Shown: positions 35,265 to 49,004 of the stretch, in pieces
Layout of the letters: each line of letters opens with the position of its first letter
How positions within the stretch are numbered: position 1 is the stretch's first letter
Source of the DNA: Poronia punctata
Taxonomy: Eukaryota > Ascomycota > Sordariomycetes > Xylariales > Xylariaceae
Direction of reading: 5' to 3'
Length of the DNA: 64,000 nucleotides
Assembly: GCA_022579005.1 (NCBI GenBank)
Contig: MU401462.1
Location: forward strand, 62,001-126,000
Notes under the pieces: model-generated
The model's input: the letters and a program-made list of their open reading frames with translations, nothing else
What the model was told of the DNA's origin: nothing
The model's database searches: none
Translations under genes and position numbers: made by a program

Positions 35265-38200
35265 CGGGGGCGNNNNNNNNNNCTTTTTTTTTTTTTACTT
35301 GTATCCCAACCAAAAATGTGTTTTTTTTTTTTTTTTTATTTAATACCCACCCCCCCCCCCCCCCCCCCCCCCCCCCCGAACTACTTCTGGGGTAGGTTGA
35401 GTATACCCTAGACATGTATATACAAAAGTTAATATTGAAAAATGCGTTTGTTTCTCCTTTTCTTTCCCAGACTTATCCGTCGGTACCTGCTATATACCTA
35501 GTTACTTCTTGATTCTACCTCCTAGATATCATACCATACCATATGACTGTGTCCAAAAAAAAAAAAGAGAGAGAGCACATAAACACTATGAATCTCCCCT
35601 ACCCACGTCAATCCGCAGGCCTCATAACCTACCTCCCCATCTGCATCTTTTGAACTGGGCTAACTACCTGTTGATTTGCCACTGCATGGAAAGACATCAC
35701 CATCACTTCAACTAGCTACTTACATGCAGCATACACACTACCTATTCGGCAGTGGGACACAGGGGACGGAGCACTTAATATCAATCAAGGAGTCTCTACC
35801 TACTCACCTCTCATAGTTCAAAGTCAGATAGTTCATCGGTAGGTAGCAGTGGTCACAACCGGAAGTTCCAGACGTAGAGAAGATACCGCAGATCGCCGGA
35901 TAGGTAAGTAGGTAGTAGGTAGATATATTTCGGTTCCAAAAACGCCTCTCCGGTAGTTGGATAGGTTAGGCAGTTGTAGGCCTGGCCCGGAAAGCCCAGG
36001 TTGATACGTACGTGAGTTTAAAGCTGCTACCGGTAGGCCACCTTCTTAACATGTTCCCGACATCTTGAAACTGCGGCCAAAAAACGTTACGCAACGCAAC
36101 CCCCAGGTCATGGAAAAACGGGTTGTGGAGTTACTTATCTACCTACGTACATATTTGTCGGCCGAGAAACACATACGGTGCGGTAAACCTCAAGGACATA
36201 CAGTTAAACGAGTACCAAACGACTGGGAATGCATCACGGTAAGTAAGGCGGTGTAGGTAGGTATCTCGTAAGAATATGTATCTCTCCGTGGCCTGACTAC
36301 CTACCTAGATATATTTTCCCGGAACGACGGTACGTAGGTAGGTAGGTATGATCTTGTGTCATGTAAACTCATATTTCTTCTCTCTACCTTCTCCTTAACC
36401 GCCTTCACCTTTCTCTCCCCGGACAAACATAATTTATCAATGAATATATTCTCTCCGACCATAGCACGAAATTTCTTTTTGTCGAGGGAAAGTACCCGAG
36501 TAACACAATCCCACAGAGTACAACATAACCTGATGTTTTCGTAACGTGATTTTCACCACGCTTATCATTGGGTTACTGAGGAAGGATCAGAGTCGATTGC
36601 CTTATACCACCGTTTAGTGCCTTCGAGGCTGCAAGTGAGGTATGTACACAGTAATCAATCATATCGGTAATCTACAAATGAAACCCCCTAGGAAAAAAAA
36701 CCACTCGTAAAAAAAAACAAGCAAGCATCATTACCTAACTCATGGAACGTGTATCTATCGTACGGTAAGTTTCTTATCGCAGTCTCTTATATTATACAAC
36801 GAGCGGACGAAACTCGACCCTAAAACCTAGGTAGGTACCCAACCTACGTCAGAAAAGAAGGAAGGGAGATTCCTCGATTGCTACATAGAAATCTTTCCCA
36901 AACAATAGCTCTTGCCATCAAGTCAAGATTTATATAGGTAACGCCACACTTGCTAGCTAATGTATGTAGGTACAACTCCAGGCAAAAAAAAAAACCGTAC
37001 ATCCGTATGTGTCAGAACATCCATCCACCCCCCCCCCCCCCCCTTAGGTAGATATTACATATAACAAAACACTTCTTTTCTTTTAGTCTTATTCCTTCTT
37101 CATGGTAATACAAGATAGGTAGAGGGAACGATTTTCCCCCCCCCCATAATCGGCGCCAAGGGCACAATATATCTTTCCGTCCCTTGGCTCGCCTCATCTC
37201 GGATAGATGGATGTACCTACAACACAACACAGCACAGCACAGGAAAGGTAAATAAGACCAGACCAGAAAAAAAGCAACTAACCACAGATGCCAAATCTCC
37301 ATTCCCGCCTTATAACGTTCTTTCCCCCATCTCCCATCTAGCTTAGGTAGCTGGCGTTCAAAGTTGAAAGTAAAATAATGTTGTGCAAAGACCATACCTA
37401 CCTATGTATGCTTCAAGATGCACATGACTTACCATACATGCGTGCAGTGTATTCCCTCCCCCCCGAACCGCATATTATCGATCAAACTGCGCTTGCGATG
37501 CGCCCCCGTCTTGGCCCGCGGTGCCCAGATGCTTGGTAGGTAGTTCTAACCTGATTACTTTACATACACGTACAAAAAATATGACCAATAATACTCAACT
37601 TTGACAAGATAAAAACCCCCTATGCAATATTTGTCATCAACTTATACGTGTCGCTAGGTTAGTTAGATGGACCGATAAATCCCACCCCCCCTTACTATTA
37701 TTTCGGCCGTCCTTTTTTATTATATACGAGTAAGTAGATAAGCACATTAGCCTCATATATATCTAGTTTGGTAGTACACGATTAAAAGGACCGGTGTTGC
37801 GCTTATTATATCCTCGTTCCCTAGACTAGGGCATGAAAAGCAATCTAAAGACCGAAAAAAGAAAGCAGAATAAGACAGACGGTAGTAGCCCGAGTGATAT
37901 CAAGACGGTCGGTCGGTAAAACGGGACCACGGGATAAATCGTTAGGTAGAAACATGAACATCTGCCCCGGCCAAAGCGGGATCATGAGAGGACGGAATAA
38001 CCAACCCCTCTGGACGAACGGAACCGTGACGGAGACTGGCAAAAGCTTGGGAGCTTGGAGGTTGGGGCGGCTGGCTGCGGCTCGGTCAACCCTGCATTTC
38101 AACCCCTGGCTGATCACCGAGATGGTCCCATCCGCTACAAGTGCCGGGAGCGGTCAATTGGTAGGTATGCGCAATTCGTAGAGTAACGACCCTGTATTCT

Positions 38201-41200
38201 CCCCGTCACATACAATTATGGTATCATTGGATGTAACCTTTCATCGGACCTTCCCGAAGCCCAAGAACAGCACTTGAAACACGAGAATAATCCACACACA
38301 TGTAAGGTTAGTATACTCGTAGAGGCAACTGGTACGCGCGCTGATTTTGGACCAGACCATGCTTTTACTCAGTAGCTATCGGGCTCGTCTCCAGTTGGGG
38401 GCAGGCAAATGCCAAAGGTAGACCGGATTTGGTGACCAGAGGTCTTGGCTGCCTTACCACCTAAGGTAGGTAGATTTGTCTTGTTAATTACATACCTGGC
38501 ACAACTGGCTAGCAACCACAGTGCTCACCCCCGTTTACGGGCTTAGGGAAGCCCTAGTGACCGGGATCGACTCAAACCCGGCTGAACTCGGGGAGGTGAG
38601 CGATAAAAGAACAACGATAATAATACCTACCCACACGTGTATTATCCGGGGTATCGAGGTAGTTAACCTTACAGTGTAGGTGCCATTTAATAGCGCTGTG
38701 GCGTGCGTTACGATGAGAAAATAATGCACATATGTATACGATATATGGCGTGGACACGTATGTGCCGCATACGAGTATGTTTGGACTGCAGCGGCCCTAT
38801 TTTGACTGCGCTCGGTTAGATGGTTTATAGACGGTAACTGTTCTACCTACCTACAGCGGCTAGGTAAGCAAGTTATGCGGATGGTACTTTTTGATTGCCA
38901 AGGGAGTCTTATAGAGTGGCTGGCGTGCACATCACGGTTAGGTAGGCTGTCACGGTCGGTCGGCGTATTTTGGGTTTATTATTGGAATATGAGGATTTCT
39001 TGGCCGTCGATCTTTGGGACGACGACGACGCGGTAGACGATAGCATATCGACGAAAAGGACATTCTCATCCAAAGACTGGATGGAAATTCAAGCTGAATG
39101 TTAAACGGGATCGACAGGCGAAGGCTGCGGCTGCCTTGGCATGGCACGAGATTGGCAATCCCTCTGACCACGTCGCTCAATAGGGACTTGGCTCAGGGAT
39201 TGCGTTCTGGTTCTGGCATTCACATGATGCTTTCCCCCGCGAAAGGGGATAAGTGAAGGAACGAAATAGGGAGACACCCAGCCCGGACACGCTGATGGTG
39301 ACGGCAAGTTCCGAATTCGGTGTTTCAAGTCCGTTTCTGTGTGATCTTACATATTCATCTGATTATTGCCCATGCGTGCCATGTTATTTCGGCCTTTGGG
39401 GTGATGAAGTAATAGGTGCTAGAGGCTGGCCCAAGACGGAAATGTCACACTTACAAATGGCTTGGCAAACATCATCAGGGGATTATTGCCCCAGCGACCA
39501 GTCATCGTCATGGAATATCTGGGGTCGGAAATGAACGCGGCGAGCGCGATGCGTTCTAGTCCCACCAATCCTTCCTCCATAGTGGTCTTGGCTTGCGATC
39601 GCTGGCTCGGGGCTGCTCGGGGGTTCTCTTGCGGCTCTCGTCTTGTTTGAAGTGGTATGTAAAAAAGTACTGGTAGGGAATCGTCACTAAGATGACATCT
39701 TGCCCCTTCTTCTTCTAGTCGATGTCTAATGCGTATCTTTAGGTTTGTTGGAATCCGTTCCCCGTCGACGAGAAACCGCTACAAAACACCAGTCGCTTTC
39801 ACTATTTCGATTTAGTCGCTGGACCCAGAGACAAGTACCTATCTATCGTATACGTAATGCTACACGTATGCACTTTGAAGTAAAGTTGAAGTGGGCGGGG
39901 TGAGGGTCAAGGGTCCCGATACCGATAGGCAAGGCGTCTATCCCCACGCTTCTATAGGAAAGGGGGAAGCCGGGCATAATCATAACGGTGGTCGGCACGG
40001 CGGGGCAGATACGGAATGTCTCAATATCGGTCCGGTGAAAAAGGAGTTGCAAAGATGTTGATGAAATAGGGGGGCTAGCAGTTAAGGTAGTGACGATGCT
40101 GGGATCCGTGTGAAGCCTGAACCTTGGTAGCGGCGGAGGTTAGGCTAATAGCTCGAGGTTATCTCAGAAGTCACGATTTAGCTGCATTGCATTGCTGAGA
40201 TAATATGTGGAATGAACTCTACCGTAGGCAACGGAGGCCCGCACGTATAATACCTAACAATACTGGAGCGAAATGCCCCTCGACAAAGTCTTGAGGTCCT
40301 GGAACTTGACGTACATGTAGATACCTATTCATGTACGTGTAAGTACGTTTATGTCTTACAAAGGGCATACTTCTGTGCCATGGTGATTCGGCCGATAGGC
40401 AATTGCGACATTGCAAGCAGGTACTATCTACAGTAACTAGGTACCTAGACTAGCGAATCCATATCGCGAAGACTATCATTGTGCAACCCGAGGACCTGTT
40501 TTGCTAGGTAGGTACGATCTAAGGTTAGGGCAATTCGGCTGAAACCCGGCTTTTGGTAAAAATTTCACGTTACATTTGGGATGTCCTGGTTGGTGTTTTG
40601 CCTTTCGGCTAGACTAGACATTTGACATTAGGGGGTGTTCTAGAAGAAACGTGGTGGTATGTTATGTGGACCCGTCAGGCAAAGTATGATTCAGTTACAT
40701 ATACCGAGCTATGAGGCGAGTTCAGTGCAATTTTATTTTAATGGTCCTCTCGCCGGTTTGACTTGATAAAATCGGATATTGGCCTTTGTCTTTTATCTCG
40801 GTCTTTTTTCTTGCAGGAGAAAACATCGAGCGCTTGTCAGTGGTTTTATTAAACAATTATCGGTAGCTGACTCGCTCCCCCACGTTGTGGACCTGGCGAT
40901 ACGAATGTGAACGTTTTCGGTTGGCTTGCGCGTGGTCCGCTCGATCCGGTGATGGAGACTAGGTTAGGTATATGTGTGTCTACCGGAGTGTAATATGAAA
41001 AAAGGACAACAACAACGCCGGTTAGGAGATGCTCGTCTGCCGCTGCTCTCATGCCTTCATTACGAATATTGGAACCGCAATCGTAAACCCATCCCAATAT
41101 TGAATTTCATCCTTGGCCATCTGGGGATTGTGAATAAACCCACCCTGTACGGCATTCAAACGTAGCTGTACGTAGGGACTTCATCCTAGACCCATCCGTC

Positions 41201-44200
41201 GACTGGGGGCTGCAATGATGATCTGCAGTCGTGTCGGCAGCCTCTCTTATCCTGTTGTCTTACATACACGTACACGTACATTGCACGTGTATCAACTTAG
41301 ACGACTTATGTGTAGATGTATGTCCGGGCGTTCATGGCTTGACAATTACATAACGTACAAGGATAACACAAACCTGTGCCTGATAATACCCCTTACTAGT
41401 CCAGAGAAACTGGCGCCGTCCCCTATCATATTAGCGTGACACATATCCTTGAAATCGGAAAACCTAATCGCTCGCTATTTGATGCCAACCGGGCCACGGA
41501 AGCACGGGAGTTGCCACGGATAGCGAGTCTCGAATGAGGACATTTGTGGTGCATACTCGTAGTACCATAATAAACGCCGCGTGTACGTGTAGGTATGTGG
41601 TACAGAATATACACGTAACCTTGATGTCCCTTGGCAAATACGTCTGCTGCAGGCTCAGCATATGCCTACTTACTCAAATAGGTACTATATGCAAAGATAG
41701 ACAGGGGAGCCAAGACAGTTAAGGCCAAATTGAGTAGTACGGATGGGTTGGTCAAATTTAAATGTCCGAATAATCAGCGGCCATTGACCAGTAGCCTGTC
41801 TGGGCGTGGAGGTCGCAAAGATCGGTGCACGTACTTAGGGCTGGAAATACCAAGAATAAAACCAGGAAATACTAGCTAGGAGAATACTTAAGACTTTTAC
41901 CAGTCTCTGTAAGATTTAGCAACGTTCCAGCTCTCATTGACATACCACTGTCGCGCTACAGAAAAAGACGATTTGTCTTAAGCGCGTAGTAGTCGGCATG
42001 GCCAAGGAGAACCATGCGATGCAATTGTAATTTGACTGTGTCATTGTCAGTTCTAATATTATTTTGAGTAATAACGCAATCACACTAGGCCAGACTAAGA
42101 GATGAGCCCTGCAGCCCGGATCCAATTCGGTCATTCGTTTTGCTCTTCCCATTCATCTGATTCGCTGAAAAAAGGTGCAGAATAATTAACCGTGGGGAAT
42201 CGCTGTACAGTGTGGGGACTCCAAGGAACGTTAACTAATGTCTGCTAATGCAGCATTTTCATTGCATTGTGTCTAAAGTAAGTACTTGTGTTTTGATGCA
42301 ACAGTACGGAGTGTTATCAGAACTACCTGTAAGCGCCTATCCGCACAGTACACTTATACTTGTAAACGGTGATTGTTGAGAACTGAGGCGCTTGTAGGAT
42401 GGAACCGGCTAGTTGCCCAGCTGCCAGCTCGGGAATGGGGTGGTTGACGATTCTCCAGTTGCTGAACGAGCGGGCCAAGCCGGCACATGAGGATCTACCG
42501 CATTGGGTCAGGCGACGCCCTGCTGTTTGACGGTGTTACATCATGGAAAGGAATTTTCCTGTGGGAAGGGGAGGCTGATCGCCTACTGCCACAACTACAA
42601 AGGTACTGCTGTAGCTGTTGGTAAGAATCTTAGCAATTTGATATTGGTGGTTTTCATATGATGGGTCTTTCTTGACTGGATACGCAGCTAAAAAAGAATG
42701 AATGACTGTAGTGTACTGTGATAGTCACGGCGGCGACGACGACCTAGGTTAGGAGGTAGGCTTGAACCGAACCGGATTCATGTGGCGAGTATTGGCTGAA
42801 GCCTGAAAAGCAGGCATATTAAAAAGTTGGGGTCCTCTTACATGCCGATGGGAATAATATCGACGGCCATTTTGATATGACAAAGGAGGGTGGCTTTCTG
42901 GAAGTATAGTAGAACAATTGCCGCAACCACGAGACTGGCCTGGCATATGCATGACTTCAAAACGCCATGCCACCGAGATGTTGTGGAGAAACGGGGTTAC
43001 CGAACGAATGCTAGGCCCGGGCAGATCGGAACTATTTTACCGGGCTTCGACTTCGTGCTCTGTCGGTGAGCCCTACAAGAAACCTTCTAAGTCCTTGACA
43101 AACGGATTGTCCGATATCGTGACAGCCGCTTCGCTTGAGCGGTAACCGAATTGTAGACATGTCAGATGGGTGGTACGATGGTAAGAGCGGGAAACTAGAT
43201 CGCATGACGTAGGATGACAGGCGTTGCTACCAACCATAACACAGTACCTAATACCTACCTCTAGTCTTGCCGATTGCGTTCCTCCCGTTCTTAGAGGCAT
43301 TTTGGTATGCCAAACCGCTAGGTTGAAAGACTCTGGGGCTGCCTTGGCCAACTGGTCGTCGCTCGGTAGGATAGGTAATTTTAACAACGCCGATTTTAGT
43401 GCTGTAATAGGTAGACCAAGTTATATAAATATCAATGTCCTCTAGGGTGACGCCTACATATATCTTACGCAGGTTATGTGGGAACAAACTGGAGTATAAT
43501 ATACTCTGGTCTGGCGCTTTGAGACGATCAATAGGCTTTGAATGCCTGCTTATAAGCACCAAGCAGGTAAAGGACCCTTTGTAGATAGTTACAATATGGA
43601 TAGTCCACAGGTAATGAAGCTGTGTCTAACCGGGATCCATAACGCAGCCATCCCTCAGTGCGGTACATAGTTCGTGTAGTGTAATATCAAGATTTCAACA
43701 CTATCATTCCTGCAGGAATAACAGCGCACCTAAAAGAATTGAGCGGAATGCTCTCCTTGAGTCCTTGGGAGAGTGGAAAATGGCTCAGCATGCGGGGAGC
43801 GATAGTATAGGAGGTTTGCTGATGCGAGGGAAATCTTTCCTGTTGGTTAATTTGTGGTACACATGTGTCTACCTGTCCAGGCCATCTCAGCACAGCTTGG
43901 ACCACGAGCTAAAGATGCTCTTCCTTATGTGCGTGTGGGTGTGAGGTGTTGAGGCCGTTGGACAGTTCAATGTCCTCTCTTCAAGGCAGCCCATTGGAAG
44001 CACCTGAATGGGCAGGTACAATGATGCACAGTGCGGAATATTACATACCGACTGAGGCTGTAGATACTAGACACTGACCTGCCCTGGCTAGCTGGGTAGA
44101 GGCCCCTCGCGACTCGCGTGAACCGCCCACTGTAGACTAGGCGATGGCCGGGGATAACGATATGTTTAGATAGCGGGTCGAGGGACTAACCTAGGAATGC

Positions 44201-45688
44201 AGGGCCCTTACCTCTATTATCGCATTGTTCAGGGCAAAATCTCAGAATATGCACTAACTAAAGATGCTGAACAGGCACACAATGGGGCAGCTGGGGATTG
44301 GCTGTTGCAGGAAACAGGGATAGCCCGTGCAGTCAATCAGTCAATGCCAGACAGTGGGCAAGAAAGCTGTGGGTTCCCCGGCTTTAGAGCGCTGTTGCTT
44401 GCAGTCTGCTTGCAGGAACAGAAAACAGGTCCCTGTCCTTGTTTTGGCAAGAAAATTCTGATCAAAACAACAGCACCCAGAAAACGAACCGGAAGCATCA
44501 CAGTCTACCAGGACAAATGCGCATGCCAAATTGAGTCAATTGCAGAGGAAAATAAGAGTTGCAGCTGATATAATTGTCAATCCTATAGGGCCGAACAGAA
44601 AAATGAGTAAGTAAACGATTCGAGGCACTTTTTGTATTTGTTGCGGTCTGTCGTCATGTCAGTCAGTCTTCCAAACAAAAAAAGTTGTTGAATGAGTGAT
44701 TTACCTGCAGGTTCTGACCAAAAGCTGTACATCAGATCAAAGTGGGCCCTGGCTGTTGGTGCAGCTGTTGTATATAGACAAGTTGATACAGTATGGCGCG
44801 GCTAGCTTTGAACTGTGTATGGGCTTTCCCGTCTCTTCTACATCTACCGGCCAATATTGCCTTGTGTATTGGTCGGTCGCCTGCTGCTGCAATACACCAA
44901 GCCTGCCTATTGGACATTCATCTACGAGTATGTGCAGGCGGCGACCTAGCCCGGGAGAGACAATAGAGATTGTGTTGTAAAAGCTTCATAGAATGCCAAA
45001 GTGAGCTTTACTGGCCATGTGAGTTGCGTAGATATGGTCAAATCATGCATACTAGAAATATAATTGACAGAAAGTACCGACTTCTGTAGGCACATCATAG
45101 AAACATGGGAAGTGTTAATACAAGATTTGAATGTTATAATTAGATTTCCGGTGTTAGTACTGTACTTACTTCACTTACAAAATATCCTTGATGCCTTCAT
45201 TTCTCCATTGTACTTGTAGGTGATTTCCTATTGCCACTTATTGAAAGACCGACTCCTCTAGAATAAATAATACTACGATACTGACCTACAATGCCCCTTG
45301 ACAATACTTGTAAGTCGTGGGTCGCAATGAAGGATGGGACTCAGTAGGAGGGTGAATGGCTCAGGTGGGTCCGCACTGTAGTCCGAGGTCGCGAGAACCG
45401 AGCAAGCTTGCCCTGGCACTAACCGGGATGCCTTTGCACCCGTTTTGGAGAAGAGCTTCTTCTGCGGATCCATCACCTCGCCTTTCGTCCTTGGGCTCTT
45501 GTCCTTTAAAGAACGAAGCTGCCCTTCGCAATTTGCGCTTTAATTTTCCTCTTTCCTTTCTTACCGCGTTGAGACTTGTTCACCACGACTTGTCAACAGT
45601 TTAATAGGTTCTCGACGCTGGTGCCTTCCAGACGTTATTTATCCCCCTCTCCCCTCCTTTATAATAATTTGTTGCGTCTTTATTCAAT
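33042..45688. other. Gene-free block of about 12.6 kb upstream of pma-1
   Basis: From the yhm2 stop to the start of the proposed pma-1 leader intron I find no frame with recognisable domains, protein-like composition or splice-joined homology. Base composition is close to that of other intergenic DNA here, so it is not RIP-bleached. Short runs of GGTA/TACC, homopolymer C (37028-37043) and A/T runs are scattered through it. It contains the assembly gap at 35273. The longest frame at its pma-1 end, 44197-44568 (123 codons), is Gln/Cys/Lys-rich without a known motif. Non-coding RNAs, lineage-specific short genes or degraded genes cannot be excluded by eye. Confidence 0.5.
35202..35377. other. 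Assembly gap 1 with artefactual homopolymer flanks
   Basis: A 63-base G run (35202-35264), ten N (35273-35282), T-rich sequence, then a 28-base C run (35350-35377). The stretch between the N and the C run (35283-35349) is a corrupted copy of the unique sequence left of the G run (about 35146-35201). For example AACCAAAAATGTG stands for AACCACAAATGGG. The contig ends therefore overlap. Confidence 0.8.
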
Positions 45689-45917
45689 GTAAGTACCGTT
45701 TGGCCAATTTGCTTTTGGACACCACCTGCACTTGTGCTGCACATTCTTATTGCCGCAACGAAGAACACCAAAACAATATTCCGTCCCTATGCCCTATTAG
45801 CATTCCAGCAAGAAGCAACATCCTATTGTTATTGCGTCGCACTCTACAACACCTCTACATCATCATTGCTTCTCCAACAGTCCCTAATGGCAACGCGTCT
45901 CTAACCTGATATTTTAG
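45689..45917 (+). other. Probable 5' UTR intron of pma-1
   Basis: Donor GTAAGTACC at 45689, branch CTAAC at 45901-45905, acceptor TTTTAG ending at 45917, 48 bp before the pma-1 ATG. The 229-bp segment is C/T-rich near its 3' end and contains several ATGs that would otherwise lie in the leader. Removing it gives a short leader with fewer upstream ATGs. Inference from splice signals only. Confidence 0.6.
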
Positions 45918-45965
45918 CTTTGGACAGCGAGTAGATCTCGATTGTGATAAATATAACTCGCCAAA

Positions 45966-48900
45966 ATGGCTGAGCCTAATTCTGCCGCCGCGCCGGCATT
46001 AAACACGAACATCGAGTCGGGTAACTTCGACGAGAAGACCGCCCATCACAACGAGCCACTTCCCCCCCATAAGCCGAAGATTGAAGACGATGAGGAGGAA
46101 GATGAGGATATCGACGCTCTGATTGAGGACCTCGAGTCCCAGGACGGTGGCGATGACGAGGAGGAGGAAGAAGAGACCGGTGCCATGGGCGCTGCCCGTG
46201 TTATCCCCGAGGAGATGCTCCAGACCGATACACGTCTGGGTCTGACGGAAGGTACGCTACTTGTCGACCTGCCTCGTGCTTGTACACGAGAGGCAGATTT
46301 CGTGGATGAAGGGTGCATATGTTAACTTGTCTTGTAGCTGAGGTCACAAACCGTCGCCGCAAGTACGGTCTTAATCAGATGAAGGAGGAGAAGGAGAACT
46401 TGATTCTTAAGTTCTTCGTATGACGACCTGCCCTAGAGGGTGAAGAGTAACATCACTAACAAGTATGCTAGGGCTTCTTCGTCGGTCCCATCCAGTTCGT
46501 CATGGAGGCAGCTGCTGTTCTCGCAGCTGGTCTTGAGGATTGGGTAGATTTCGGTGTCATTCTCGGTCTTTTGCTTCTCAACGCCGCCGTCGGTTTCATA
46601 CAAGAATACCAGGCTGGTTCGATTGTCGACGAGCTCAAGAAGACTCTTGCTCTCAAGGCTGTCGTTCTCCGTGACGGTACTCTCAAGGAGATTGAGGCTC
46701 CCCAAGTTGTCCCTGGTGATATCCTCCAGATCGAAGAGGTATGAGTTCCGGACACCGACTTTGTGGATACGAGTTTCTGACACATATTACAGGGTACCAT
46801 CATTCCTGCTGATGGTCGCATTGTGACCGAAGATGCTTTCCTCCAGGTTGATCAGTCGGCGCTCACTGGCGAGTCTCTTGCTGTTGACAAGCACAAGAGC
46901 GATCAGTGCTTTGCTTCCTCCGCCGTCAAGCGTGGTGAGGCCTTCATGGTCGTCACGGCTACTGGTGACAACACTTTCGTCGGTCGCGCTGCTGCTCTCG
47001 TCAGCCAGGCTTCCAGCGGCAGTGGTCATTTCACTGAGGTTCTTAACGGCATTGGTACGATTCTCCTGATTCTGGTCGTCTTCACTCTCTTGGTTGTCTG
47101 GGTTTCGTCCTTCTACCGTTCCAACCCCATTGTGGAGATTCTCGGTTTCACCCTCGCCATCACCATCGTCGGTGTCCCCGTCGGTCTGCCTGCTGTCGTC
47201 ACTACCACCATGGCTGTCGGTGCTGCCTATCTCGCCAAGAAGAAGGCCATTGTCCAGAAGCTATCCGCCATTGAGTCCCTTGCCGGTGTCGAGATTCTCT
47301 GCTCCGACAAGACCGGTACCCTGACCAAGAACAAGCTGTCGCTGTCTGAGCCCTTTACCGTCGCTGGTGTCGAGCCCGATGATCTCATGCTTACTGCCTG
47401 CCTGGCTGCCTCGCGCAAGAAGAAGGGTATTGATGCCATTGACAAGGCTTTCCTGAAGGCTCTCAAGTACTATCCCCGGGCCAAGGGTGTTCTGTCCAAG
47501 TACACTGTCAAGGAGTTCTATCCTTTCGATCCCGTCTCCAAGAAGGTTACCGCCGTTGTCGAGTCGCCCCAGGGTGAAATCATCACTTGCGTCAAGGGTG
47601 CTCCTCTGTTCGTTCTGAAGACCGTTGCTGAGGACCACCCCGTCCCCGAGGATATCGACCAGGCCTACAAGAACAAGGTCGCTGAGTTTGCCACCCGTGG
47701 TTTCCGTTCTCTCGGTGTTGCCCGCAAGCGTGGCGAGGGTGCTTGGGAAATTCTCGGAATCATGCCCTGCTCTGATCCCCCCCGTCACGATACTGCCCGC
47801 ACTATCAACGAAGCCAAGCGTATGGGTCTTTCTATTAAGATGCTTACTGGTGATGCCGTCGGTATTGCTCGTGAAACTTCTCGTCAACTCGGTCTCGGTA
47901 CCAACGTCTACAACGCTGAGCGTCTTGGTCTTGGTGGCGGTGGTGATATGCCAGGCTCTGAGGTCTACGATTTCGTCGAGGCTGCTGATGGTTTCGCTGA
48001 GGTTTTCCCCCAGCACAAGTACAACGTCGTTGAGATCCTTCAGCAGCGTGGTTACCTGGTTGGTATGACTGGTGACGGTGTCAACGACGCCCCTTCGCTC
48101 AAGAAGGCCGATACTGGTATTGCTGTCGAGGGTGCTTCCGATGCTGCCCGTTCCGCTGCCGATATCGTCTTCTTGGCTCCCGGTCTTGGTGCTATTATTG
48201 ATGCTCTCAAGACATCCCGCCAGATTTTCCACCGCATGTATGCCTACGTCGTCTATCGTATTGCCCTCTCGCTGCACTTGGAAATCTACCTTGGTCTCTG
48301 GATTGCCATCCTGAATCGTTCTCTTAACTTGGAACTGGTTGTCTTCATTGCCATCTTTGCCGATGTTGCCACCCTGGCCATTGCTTACGACAACGCGCCC
48401 TACTCGATGAGCCCTGTCAAATGGAACCTGCCTAAGCTCTGGGGTCTCTCCGTTATTCTCGGAGTTGTCCTCGCTGTCGGCACCTGGATCACAGTTACCA
48501 CCCTCTACGTCAACGGTGAGGATGGAGGTATCGTGCAGAACAACGGAAATATGGATGAAGTTCTGTTCCTCGAAATCTCCCTCACTGAGAACTGGCTCAT
48601 CTTCATCACGCGTGCCAATGGTCCTTTCTGGTCTTCTATTCCTTCGTGGCAACTCACTGGCGCCATCTTGGTAGTCGATATCCTTGCCACTCTTTTCTGT
48701 ATCTTTGGTTGGTTCGAGGGCGGTGCTCTCACCCATATCGTTGCCGTCGTCCGTATCTGGATTTTCTCGTTTGGTGTCTTCTGCATCATGGGTGGTGTCT
48801 ACTACTTCCTCCAAGACAGCACTGGTTTCGACAACCTGATGCACGGCAAGTCGCCCAAGGGCAACCAGAAGCAACGCTCCCTGGAAGACTTTGGTAAGTT

Positions 48901-49004
48901 TCCACGTCCACATACTCTACTTGTTTCCCCTTGATTAGTGACTAACGTTGTTCGCAGTCGTCTCGCTCCAGCGTGTGTCGACCCAGCACGAGAAGTCGTC
49001 GTAA
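45966..49004 (+). CDS. pma-1: Plasma-membrane H+-ATPase (P3A-type)
   Basis: Five exons, 45966-46251, 46338-46417, 46472-46738, 46793-48893 and 48958-49004, encode 926 aa. It pumps protons out of the cell and energises nutrient uptake. An acidic N-terminus ([20 protein letters not shown]) is followed by TGES (236-239) in the actuator, the phosphorylated Asp383 in [11 protein letters not shown], and TGDGVNDAP (637-645) at the hinge. There are ten membrane segments. The regulatory tail ends [13 protein letters not shown]; the Ser/Thr next to Gln-Arg-Val is the family's activating phosphosite region. Each residue sits about five positions after its yeast equivalent, so the protein is full-length. 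Intron positions resemble other Sordariomycete pma genes. Codons are strongly C-ending, which creates a long antisense open frame. The large gene-free region upstream may hold its control elements. Confidence 0.97.

Noticed and set aside
35116..35415. Pro-rich and Gly-rich frames at gap 1
   Set aside because: Produced by homopolymer runs and N bases.
38540..38600. Possible tRNA T-arm word (TCAAACCCGG near 38572)
   Set aside because: No matching clover-leaf on either strand.
44197..44568. 123-codon plus-strand frame upstream of pma-1
   Set aside because: No known motif, no signal peptide, and unusual Gln/Cys/Lys composition without splice-linked continuation; chance is more likely.
47261..48913. 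550-codon open frame on the minus strand opposite pma-1
   Set aside because: It is the shadow of a highly expressed gene with C/G-ending codons, which removes antisense stops. It has no start context, domain or intron signal of its own.
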